Positions 41,285-48,764 of a DNA stretch of 64,000 nt are shown piece after piece. The notes under the pieces were generated by a model that was not told the DNA's origin, ran no database searches, and saw nothing but the letters and a program-made list of their open reading frames with translations. The DNA lies in NCBI RefSeq assembly GCF_051962475.1, contig NZ_JBQCCF010000069.1, positions 186,001 to 250,000 of the forward strand, written 5' to 3'. The stretch's first letter is position 1. Each line of letters begins with the position of its first letter. Origin of the DNA: Dyella_A sp051962475. GTDB taxonomy: Bacteria; Pseudomonadota; Gammaproteobacteria; Xanthomonadales; Rhodanobacteraceae. Position numbers and translations under genes: made by a program.

Positions 41285-43176
41285 CGGCTCGCCACCGCAT
41301 CGTCCTTTACGCTGACCCGCACCGCCTGCCCGGGCTTGAGCCCTTGCGTGCCGGCATCCAGATGCACCACCAGATCGACCACCGGCACCGCCTCCACGCG
41401 AGACTTGCTGTGGATGGCGTTGCCGATCTCCACGATGTGGCCGGCGAGTCGCCGACCGCCCCCACCGGAGAGCACCACCTGCACGCGTTGGCCGTCATGC
41501 ACGCGCCGCAATGCCCGTTCGGGCAACGCGGCGCGCACGGCGAGCGTGGAGAGGTCGGGCATCTGCGCCACCGACTGACCCATCCAGACCTGCGAGCCGG
41601 TATCGATCTTGTCGCCGTTCCAGCCGCTCCGGTGCAGCACGATACCGGAGCGTGGCGCCTTGACCGTGAGCGAGGCCTGCGAAGCCTCCAGCTCGGTCAC
41701 CTGGCTCTGCAACTGGGTGACCTCCGCGTCGGCAAGCTGCTGTTCGGCAGCACGTGCGCGCGCAGCCACCACGGCACGCTGCTGGCTGAGCGCCAGACGA
41801 CGCTCCGCCTTGTGGCGATCGATCACCAATTTGGCGTACTGCACGCCAGGTACGTAGGCCTGTGGCTGGTTGGCCTTGCGCTGCGCCTTGTCCAGATCGG
41901 CCTGGGCCTTGGCTGTGTCCAGTTCTATGTCACGCGCACGATCGGCCAGATCGAGTTTCAGCTGCTCCTGCTTGCGCAGCTTCTCGGCCAGTTCGCTGCG
42001 CTTGGCCGTGAGGTTCTTGTTGACCTCTGATGGATCGAACACCACCAGCGGCGCGCCCTTGGCGATGGTCTCCCCGTCGCCGGCCATCGCCGTGACGGTG
42101 AGCTGCCACAGGCCGTCCACCGCCGGCGGCACGATCGCCAGGCTGCGTTGGGCGAAAATTTCGCCGTCGATGTTCAGTTCGCCTTCGTCGCTCGCCGGTG
42201 CGGCAGCTCGCGTTGCCGCCGTGTCGGTATCCACCCGCACACTCATGCCCGAGCGCAGCGCCAGCGTGGTATCTGCTGGCAGCGCGATGTCCACCTGCAC
42301 GTAGCGGCCGTCACCCCACTCGGGCCTTGCGCTGGCGGCACCGGCGATCGCTTCGATGGTGCCGCCCAGTGCGCGACCCGGCAGCGCGTCCACGCTCAGC
42401 GCGACCGCCTGCCCCACCTGCAATCCGGCGCGATCGGGCTCTAGGACCCACGCGCGCACGGTGTAATGCCGGCCACTGCCGATCACCTCGCCCACGGTCT
42501 GGCCCGGGTAACTGGTGGAGCCTTCCTCGTAGCGTCCCCCGGCACCGAACAGGTTGTCGAAACCGTGCACCACGGTGCCCGCACGCGTGGCTTTGACCAC
42601 CGCGGAGGTCACCTGATCGGCGAGAAAGGTCAGCGACAGCGTTTTCTTTTCCAGCTCCAGCGCGGCGTCCTGACGACGGCGCACCAACGCCGCCTGGGCC
42701 TGCGCAGCCTCGGCCCGCTTGAGCGCGAGCGCACGCTCGGCCCGCTGCATCTCGCTCTGGTAGCGGTCGTAGTCGAGCGCGGACAGCAGCGCCTTGGGCA
42801 GTGCCGCATCCACTGCGGCGGTGTCGCGCTCGGCCTGGGCATCGGCCAGGGCCAGCTCGGCGTCGGACTGCTTCAACTCAAGGTCGGCGATGTCCTTGGC
42901 GGCCTTCGCCTGCGCCTGCATCAGTTCGGCGCGCTGGTTGCGCAGTTGCGCCTCAGCCGGGCCGGCGTCGATGCGCAGGACCACGTCGCCCGGCTTCGCC
43001 TGCGCGCCGTCGGGCATGAAGTAGCGCAGCACCACCGGCGAGCTCAGCGATGGCGGCGTGTCGATGGCCTGGGCGTCGAGCATGCGCACTTCACCGCTGA
43101 ACACGGTGGCCGCCGCCGGCGTTGTCAGCAGCAGGATCAGTGCCAAAGCGGCGCTGCGCTCACGCCACCGAATCAT
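41281..43176 (-). CDS. Double-length periplasmic adaptor protein (two HlyD-like halves)
   Basis: The 631-aa exported protein (signal MIRWRERSAALALILLLTTPAAA) contains two adaptor-like units in tandem. The first (about 25-330) has a lipoyl half, a long coiled coil (AEAQLRNQRAELMQAQAKAA through ALVRRRQDAALELEKKTL) and a beta domain. The second (about 335-625) repeats the pattern, with GDGETIAKGAPLVVFDPSEV, a coiled coil rich in Gln/Ala/Lys and SLTVKAPRSGIVLHRSGWNGD. This is about twice the usual adaptor length. GGGAGGG precedes the ATG at 43176. It overlaps the ATPase gene by 17 nt and the lipoprotein adaptor gene by 4 nt. Confidence 0.85.
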   Translation of the reverse strand: MIRWRERSAALALILLLTTPAAATVFSGEVRMLDAQAIDTPPSLSSPVVLRYFMPDGAQAKPGDVVLRIDAGPAEAQLRNQRAELMQAQAKAAKDIADLELKQSDAELALADAQAERDTAAVDAALPKALLSALDYDRYQSEMQRAERALALKRAEAAQAQAALVRRRQDAALELEKKTLSLTFLADQVTSAVVKATRAGTVVHGFDNLFGAGGRYEEGSTSYPGQTVGEVIGSGRHYTVRAWVLEPDRAGLQVGQAVALSVDALPGRALGGTIEAIAGAASARPEWGDGRYVQVDIALPADTTLALRSGMSVRVDTDTAATRAAAPASDEGELNIDGEIFAQRSLAIVPPAVDGLWQLTVTAMAGDGETIAKGAPLVVFDPSEVNKNLTAKRSELAEKLRKQEQLKLDLADRARDIELDTAKAQADLDKAQRKANQPQAYVPGVQYAKLVIDRHKAERRLALSQQRAVVAARARAAEQQLADAEVTQLQSQVTELEASQASLTVKAPRSGIVLHRSGWNGDKIDTGSQVWMGQSVAQMPDLSTLAVRAALPERALRRVHDGQRVQVVLSGGGGRRLAGHIVEIGNAIHSKSRVEAVPVVDLVVHLDAGTQGLKPGQAVRVSVKDDAVASR

Positions 43177-43834
43177 GCTCGACCCTCCCGTCGCGCAGGG
43201 TGATCTGCCGCTGCGCGCGTGCGGCGACATCGGCGTCATGGGTGACCAGCACCACGGTTTGGCCGTCGGCGTGAACTTCGTGGATCAGCTCCAGCACGTC
43301 GGCGGCGCTCTTGGAGTCGAGGTTGCCGGTGGGCTCGTCGGCCAGCAGCAAGGCCGGCTGCATCAGCAGCGCGCGGGCGATCGCCACACGCTGCATCTGT
43401 CCACCGGACAACTGCCCGGGACGATGCTCCAGCCGCTGGCCCAGACCCATGCGATCAAGCAGGTGGTGCGCGCGATCCTCCAGCCCGCTCGCATCGCCGC
43501 GCAGGAAACGGCGCGGCAGCAGCACGTTCTCGAGCACGCTCAAGCGCGGTAGCAGGTGGAAGGACTGAAACACGAAGCCGATACGCCGGTTGCGAAAGTC
43601 GCTGGCGTGCTCGTCGTCGAAGGTGGAGACGTCGACGTCGTCGAGCAGGTAGCGGCCGCTGTCGGGCCGGTCCAGGCAGCCGAGCATGTTCAACAAGGTG
43701 GACTTGCCCGAGCCGGAGGGTCCGACGATGGCGGTGAATTGTCCCCTGGGCACTTCGAAGCCCACGCCATCCAGCGCGGCAATGATCTGGCCGCCCACCC
43801 GGTAGTGGCGGGTTATCGCCTCCATGCGAACCAT
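43160..43834 (-). CDS. ABC transporter ATP-binding protein (MacB/LolD type)
   Basis: The 224-aa ATPase has Walker A GPSGSGKST, the FQSFHLLPRLSVLENVLLP Q-loop region, signature LSGGQMQRVAIARAL and Walker B LLLADEPTGNLDS, the typical MacB/LolD/FtsE subfamily wording. The ATG at 43834 is preceded by GGGGAG; another Met lies three codons later. It is the first gene of the overlapping exporter operon (ATPase, double adaptor, lipoprotein adaptor, permease) and powers the permease at 38799-40034. Confidence 0.93.
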   Translation of the reverse strand: MVRMEAITRHYRVGGQIIAALDGVGFEVPRGQFTAIVGPSGSGKSTLLNMLGCLDRPDSGRYLLDDVDVSTFDDEHASDFRNRRIGFVFQSFHLLPRLSVLENVLLPRRFLRGDASGLEDRAHHLLDRMGLGQRLEHRPGQLSGGQMQRVAIARALLMQPALLLADEPTGNLDSKSAADVLELIHEVHADGQTVVLVTHDADVAARAQRQITLRDGRVEHDSVA

Positions 43835-43907
43835 GTGCCGAATCTCCCCTGTGCAGCTCTGTCCTGCTTTGTCAGTCTTGCGTGAAAAAAGTTCGGCCGG
43901 CAAGCGG

Positions 43908-44993
43908 TCAGTCGTCGAGACGCTCTCCGCTGGCCGCATCAAACACATGCAGCATCGCCGGATCAGGCGCCAAATGGATGAGGTCGCCCGGCTGCGGCAC
44001 CACGCGCGGCGGCAGGCGCACCACCAGCGGTTTCTCGCCGCTGCGCAGGTTGAGGAAGACTTCGTTGCCGACCGGCTCGACCACATCGACCCGCGCGCTC
44101 AACGCGACGGGGCCGGCGGCGTCGACCGGATGCAAGTCTTCCGGGCGCACGCCGATCACCAGCTCGCGTCCGGTCCAGTTCGCGGGCCACGCCACGCCGG
44201 GCAGTGCGAGCGTGCCGTGCGGGCCGACCAGTTCGGTGACCGCACCGAGGCGCACGTTGCCGGAGAGGAAGTTCATCGCCGGGCTGCCCAGGAAGCCGGC
44301 GACGAAGCGGTTGGCGGGGCGGCGATAGAGGTTCATCGGCGTGTCGATCTGCTGGATCACGCCGCGGTCCATCACCACGATGCGCTGGCCCAGCGTCATC
44401 GCCTCGATCTGGTCGTGGGTGACGTAGATCATCGTGGTGCCGAGCCGGCGATGCAGCCGCGCGATCTCCACCCGCATGTGCAGGCGCAGGCGTGCGTCGA
44501 GGTTGGACAGCGGCTCGTCGAGCAGGAACACCTTCGGATCGCGCACCAGCGCACGGCCCAGCGCCACGCGCTGCTGCTGGCCGCCGGACATCGCGCCGGG
44601 GCGCGCGTCCAGCAGCGGCTCCAGCTCCAGCAGTTGCGCCACCTCGCGCACGCGCGCGTCCACCGCGGCACGATCCATGCCACGCAGGCGCAGGCCGAAG
44701 CCGAGGTTTTCCGCCACCGACATGTGCGGGTACAGCGCGTAGTTCTGGAACACCATGGCGATGTCCCGGTCTTTCGGCGGCAGCTCGTTGACTACGCGCT
44801 CGTCGATGCGCAGCGTGCCGGCACTGATCGATTCGAGCCCCGCGATCATGCGCAGCAACGTGGTCTTGCCACAGCCGGACGGCCCCACCAGCACCAGCAG
44901 CTCACCGCTGGCGATCTCGATGCTGGCATCGGCCACGGCGACGTATCCGTTGGGATAGACCTTGCGCAGCGCGTCCAGCCGAACCACCGCCAT
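43908..44993 (-). CDS. ugpC: sn-glycerol-3-phosphate/sugar ABC transporter ATP-binding protein (UgpC/MalK type)
   Basis: The 361-aa ATPase has Walker A GPSGCGKTT (37-45), signature MSGGQQQRVALGRAL, Walker B VFLLDEPLSNLDA and C-terminal OB/TOBE-type regulatory domains (VIGVRPEDLHPVD), the MalK/UgpC/MsmK layout that energises carbohydrate importers. No permease or binding-protein genes are nearby, so it may serve several sugar systems. It is divergent from the GH1 beta-glucosidase across a spacer containing a LacI-type operator. The gene name is by family; the sugar is unknown. Confidence 0.9.
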   Translation of the reverse strand: MAVVRLDALRKVYPNGYVAVADASIEIASGELLVLVGPSGCGKTTLLRMIAGLESISAGTLRIDERVVNELPPKDRDIAMVFQNYALYPHMSVAENLGFGLRLRGMDRAAVDARVREVAQLLELEPLLDARPGAMSGGQQQRVALGRALVRDPKVFLLDEPLSNLDARLRLHMRVEIARLHRRLGTTMIYVTHDQIEAMTLGQRIVVMDRGVIQQIDTPMNLYRRPANRFVAGFLGSPAMNFLSGNVRLGAVTELVGPHGTLALPGVAWPANWTGRELVIGVRPEDLHPVDAAGPVALSARVDVVEPVGNEVFLNLRSGEKPLVVRLPPRVVPQPGDLIHLAPDPAMLHVFDAASGERLDD

Positions 44994-45077
44994 CGAGACC
45001 TCCGCGTCAGGGGCGCACCCGCCCGGGCGCCATCATGCGCCATGGTGCATCGGAGGAGAGCGTTGGGCTATTCTCGC

Positions 45078-45095
45078 GATGTAATCGTTTACATC
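45078..45095. promoter_or_regulatory. LacI-family operator-like palindrome
   Basis: GATGTAATCGTTTACATC is a near-perfect 18-bp palindrome (one mismatched pair) of the TGTAAACGTTTACA type bound by LacI/GalR-family regulators. It lies in the 133-nt spacer between the divergent ugpC and beta-glucosidase genes, 31 nt before the latter's ATG, and could control both. No LacI-type regulator gene is in the window. Confidence 0.75.
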
Positions 45096-45126
45096 AAGCC
45101 GCGCCGCGGCAATCGGACATCCCGCG

Positions 45127-46476
45127 ATGACAGGACGCTTTCTTTTCCCGGCGGATTTCGTCTGGGGTGCCGCCACTTCCGCCTACCAGATCGAAGGTTC
45201 GCCACTGGCCGACGGCGCCGGCCCGAGCATCTGGCAGCGCTACGCGCACACGCCGGGGATGATGGCCAACGGCGACCACGGCGACGTGGCCTGCGACCAC
45301 TACCGCCGCTATCGCTCCGACGTGCAGCTGATGAAGGCACTGGGCCTCAAGAGCTACCGCTTCAGCATCAACTGGGCGCGCGTGCTGCCCGAAGGCACCG
45401 GGCGCATCAATCCGGCCGGGCTGGACTTCTACTCCCGGCTGGTCGACGAACTGCTCGAACACGGCATCGCGCCGAACGCCACGTTGTTCCACTGGGACCT
45501 GCCGGCCGCGCTGGACGATCGCGGCGGCTGGCTCAATCGCGACAGCGCGCACTGGTTCGCCGAGTACGCCGAGGTCTTGTTCAAGGCGCTGGACGACCGC
45601 GTGCCGATGTGGGCCACGCTCAACGAGCCGTGGGTGGTGACCGACGGCGGCTACCTGCATGGCACGCTCGCCCCCGGTCATCGCAATCTGTACGAGGCGC
45701 CGATCGCCGCGCACAACCTGATGCGCGCCAGCGGCGCGGCGATCCAGGCGTACCGCGGCGTGGGTCGGCACCAGGTTGGCGTGGTGTTCAACATCGAGCC
45801 GAAGTACCCGGCCAGCGAGCGCGCCGACGATGTCGCCGCCACGGCCCGCGCCCACGCCTACATGAACCAGCAGTTCGCCGATCCGGCACTGCTGGGCTCT
45901 TATCCGCCGCAACTGAAGGAATGCTTCGGCGACGCCTGGCCGGACTTCCCCGCCAGTGACTTCGGGCTGACCCGGCAGAAGGTCGACTTCGTCGGTATCA
46001 ACTACTACACGCGCGCCGTGGTGCGCGACGATCCGGCACAGTCACCGCTGCGCGCCTCGCCCGTGCGTCAGCCGAACCGCACCCACACCGAGACCGGCTG
46101 GGAAGTGTACGAGCAGGGGCTGATCGACACGCTTGCCGCATTCGCGCAGCGCTACGGCAATACCCCGCTCTACATCACCGAAAACGGTGCCGCCTTCTAC
46201 GACCCACCGGTGGTCGAGGGCGACACGCTGGAAGACCCGCTGCGCGTGGACTACCTGCGCCGCCACCTGCGCGCGCTGCATACCGCGATGGCTGACGGCG
46301 CCAACGTGAAGGGTTATTACGCGTGGTCGCTGCTGGACAATCTGGAGTGGTCGCTGGGCTTCACCAAGCGCTTCGGCCTGGTGCACGTGGATTTCGCCAC
46401 GCAGAAGCGCACCCTCAAGGCGAGCGCAAAGTTCTACGCGCAGGTGATCGCCAGCGGCGGCGCGGCGCTCGGCTGA
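45127..46476 (+). CDS. Beta-glucosidase, glycoside hydrolase family 1
   Basis: The 449-aa retaining glycosidase releases glucose from beta-glucosides such as cellobiose. It has the N-terminal GH1 signature FVWGAATSAYQIEG, acid/base E167 in TLNEPW and nucleophile E352 in YITENGA, plus WSLLDNLEWSLGFTKRFGLVHVD. No signal peptide is seen, so it acts in the cytoplasm on imported oligosaccharides. The next gene is glucokinase, and an operator-like palindrome precedes it: together a sugar-inducible beta-glucoside catabolic unit. Confidence 0.96.
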   Translation: MTGRFLFPADFVWGAATSAYQIEGSPLADGAGPSIWQRYAHTPGMMANGDHGDVACDHYRRYRSDVQLMKALGLKSYRFSINWARVLPEGTGRINPAGLDFYSRLVDELLEHGIAPNATLFHWDLPAALDDRGGWLNRDSAHWFAEYAEVLFKALDDRVPMWATLNEPWVVTDGGYLHGTLAPGHRNLYEAPIAAHNLMRASGAAIQAYRGVGRHQVGVVFNIEPKYPASERADDVAATARAHAYMNQQFADPALLGSYPPQLKECFGDAWPDFPASDFGLTRQKVDFVGINYYTRAVVRDDPAQSPLRASPVRQPNRTHTETGWEVYEQGLIDTLAAFAQRYGNTPLYITENGAAFYDPPVVEGDTLEDPLRVDYLRRHLRALHTAMADGANVKGYYAWSLLDNLEWSLGFTKRFGLVHVDFATQKRTLKASAKFYAQVIASGGAALG

Positions 46477-46539
46477 CCACTGGACGCGCGCCCGGGTGCA
46501 GGGCACCCTTGTCTATTCGCTTGTGCTGAAGGTTTTCGC

Positions 46540-47559
46540 ATGTCGGCTGACGCTCACGCTTCCGTTCCCACCCTGCTGGTCGACCTTGGCGGCACCAACG
46601 TGCGCTTCGGCGTGGCCGATCCCTCGCGCGCCGATCCGCTGCTGAAAGACAGCATCCGCCGTTACCGGGTGGCCGAGCACGAGTCGTTGGTGGCGACCGC
46701 GAAGCAGTACCTGGCCGATACGGGCCTCAAGGTGAAGCGCGCCATCGTCGCCGCCGCCGGACGCATCGAGGACGGCGAGACGGTCAAGGTCACCAACAAC
46801 CCGTGGGCGATTTCCGCGCACCAGACCGCCGCCGCGCTGGATCTGGACGCCGTGCATCTGGTCAACGACTTCGCCGCGCAGAGCATGGCGGTGACCCTGC
46901 TCAAGGGCGACGACCTGGTGCGCGTGGGTGAGCTGCCGCTGCCGGTGATCGGCGAGGACGAGGAGCAGACCTTCGCCATCGTCGGCCCCGGCACCGGGCT
47001 GGGCGTGGGCGGCCTGCTGGTGCGCCAGGGCCATTGCAGTGTGCTGCAGACCGAAGGCGGCCACGCCGGCTTCGCCGCGCACTCGCCCGAGGACATCGCC
47101 ATCCTCGACTACCTCAACCACAAGTACGGCCGCGTCTCCAACGAGCGGCTGATCTGCGGCCAGGGCCTGGTCAACCTGTACGACGCGATCTGCCACATGG
47201 TCGGCGCCACCGCACAGCCGCTCAAGCCGGAGGACATCACCGCCCGCGCGAAGGACGGCAGCTGCCCGCTGTGCACGCGCACGGTGGAAACCTTCGCCGG
47301 CATCTTCGGCAGCGTGGCCGGTGATCTGGTGCTCACGCTGGGTGCGTGGAACGGCGTGTATCTCACCGGCGGGCTGATCCCGATCCTGCTGCCGTGGCTG
47401 GAGCGCGGGCGCTTCCGCGAGCGCTTCGAGGCCAAGGGCCGCTTCCGCGACATCATGCAGAAGGTGCCCACCCAGGCGATCATGAATCCCGAACCGGGCC
47501 TGCTTGGCGCCGCGGCGCTGGCGGTGATGGAATCGGGCCGCCCCCTGCTCGGACGCTGA
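46540..47559 (+). CDS. glk: Glucokinase
   Basis: The 339-aa product phosphorylates glucose to glucose-6-phosphate. It shows the ATP-binding TLLVDLGGTNVRFGVAD, LVNDFAAQSMAV with the catalytic Asp, IVGPGTGLGVGGLL, EGGHAGFA and YLTGGLIPILLPWLE, all diagnostic of the proteobacterial Glk family (PF02685). It lies 63 nt after the beta-glucosidase on the same strand and would use the glucose released by that enzyme. The N-terminus has an extra eight residues before the conserved core. Confidence 0.96.
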   Translation: MSADAHASVPTLLVDLGGTNVRFGVADPSRADPLLKDSIRRYRVAEHESLVATAKQYLADTGLKVKRAIVAAAGRIEDGETVKVTNNPWAISAHQTAAALDLDAVHLVNDFAAQSMAVTLLKGDDLVRVGELPLPVIGEDEEQTFAIVGPGTGLGVGGLLVRQGHCSVLQTEGGHAGFAAHSPEDIAILDYLNHKYGRVSNERLICGQGLVNLYDAICHMVGATAQPLKPEDITARAKDGSCPLCTRTVETFAGIFGSVAGDLVLTLGAWNGVYLTGGLIPILLPWLERGRFRERFEAKGRFRDIMQKVPTQAIMNPEPGLLGAAALAVMESGRPLLGR

Positions 47560-47632
47560 GCTTCCTCGCCGCGCGCAGGCGCGGCCGTCACGCGGCCGGT
47601 GGCACGGTTCCCGGCGCCACCGGAGAACCCGC

Positions 47633-48316
47633 ATGCCCCGCAGCGATACCGCCTTCCTGTTCGATCTCGACGGCACCCTCGTCGACAGCGTCTACCAGCA
47701 CGTGTTGGCCTGGAAAGATGCGCTGGATGCCGAAGGCGTGGAGCTGTCGGTGTGGCGCATCCACCGCAAGATCGGCATGAGCGGCGGGCTGTTCGCCAAC
47801 ATGCTGCTGCGCGAGACCGCGCTGGACATCACCGAAGACCGGCTGGAGCGGCTGCGCCGCCGGCACGCCGAGGCGTTCAATCGCCAGCACACGCAAGGCT
47901 CGGTGAAGCCGCTGCCCGGCGCCCGCGAACTGCTGGCCTTCCTCACCGAGCAGCAGATCCCCTGGGCGATCGCCACCAGCGGCCGCATGGAAACCGCCGC
48001 GCACAATCTGGAAGCGCTGGGCGTCGACCCGTCGAAAGTGCCGGTGGTGACGCGCGACCAGGTGCGTCACGCCAAGCCCGACCCGGACCTCTTCCTCACC
48101 GCCGCGGCAAGGCTGGGCTTCGACATCCGCCACGCGCTGGTGGTCGGCGACAGTGTGTGGGACATGCTCGCCGCACAGCGCGCCCGCGCCATCGGCATCG
48201 GCCTGCTCGCTGGCGGCTACGGCCGCGAGGAACTGCAGCAGGCTGGCGCGCTGCGCGTCTACGACGACCCGGCCGATCTGCTGGCCCACGTGGACGAAGT
48301 CGCCGCGCGCGACTGA
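47633..48316 (+). CDS. HAD-superfamily hydrolase (phosphatase/phosphoglucomutase-like)
   Basis: The 227-aa protein has the HAD motif I FLFDLDGTLVDS (D11, D13), a helical cap (about 20-85), motif II IATSGRME, motif III Lys in RHAKPDPDLFL and motif IV VVGDSVWDMLAA. The cap type is shared by phosphoglycolate phosphatases, sugar phosphatases and beta-phosphoglucomutases. Its position after glk suggests a sugar-phosphate substrate, which is only inference. The operon bglB-glk-HAD appears continuous. Confidence 0.88.
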   Translation: MPRSDTAFLFDLDGTLVDSVYQHVLAWKDALDAEGVELSVWRIHRKIGMSGGLFANMLLRETALDITEDRLERLRRRHAEAFNRQHTQGSVKPLPGARELLAFLTEQQIPWAIATSGRMETAAHNLEALGVDPSKVPVVTRDQVRHAKPDPDLFLTAAARLGFDIRHALVVGDSVWDMLAAQRARAIGIGLLAGGYGREELQQAGALRVYDDPADLLAHVDEVAARD

Positions 48317-48410
48317 ACCGCCAACGGGATTTTTGCGCGCCGCTGACACCGACTGAACGCGGCCGGGCTAGCCTGAAGCGCTCCGCCCAGCGCCCCGTCC
48401 GGACATTCGC

Positions 48411-48752
48411 ATGCGCCACCTGCTGACCCACACGATGTTTGCCGCCACGCTGGCCTGCGCCCTCGCCGCCTGCTCACCGTCCGAGCCGCCGCCCTCGCGC
48501 GACGCTCCCACGCCGCGCGCGCAAGCCCAGGCGCCGGCGAACCCCGCGCTGGGCTCGCCGGAGTGGTATGTCTGGGTCGATCGTACGTTGGGCATCACCG
48601 ACGACGGTCACGGTCCGGATCGCGGGTCGGCGGAATGGAACGCGGCCGTGCAGCATCAGCTCGGCCAGGAGGCACCGCAAGCCGCGCCCGGTTCGCCCGA
48701 ATGGCAGCAGGCGGTTGACGCCCTGCTGCGCACGCGCGCTACCGGGCCCTGA
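48411..48752 (+). CDS. Small putative lipoprotein with three GSxEW repeats
   Basis: The 113-aa protein has a lipoprotein-type signal (ALAAC, C21) and a Pro/Ala-rich linker. Then come three copies of the pattern G-S-x-E-W-x3-V-x3-L: GSPEWYVWVDRTL, GSAEWNAAVQHQL and GSPEWQQAVDALL. I know no named family with this repeat. The units resemble short amphipathic helices. It stands 94 nt after the HAD gene, on the same strand. Confidence 0.7.
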   Translation: MRHLLTHTMFAATLACALAACSPSEPPPSRDAPTPRAQAQAPANPALGSPEWYVWVDRTLGITDDGHGPDRGSAEWNAAVQHQLGQEAPQAAPGSPEWQQAVDALLRTRATGP

Positions 48753-48764
48753 GAAGCCGGCGCC

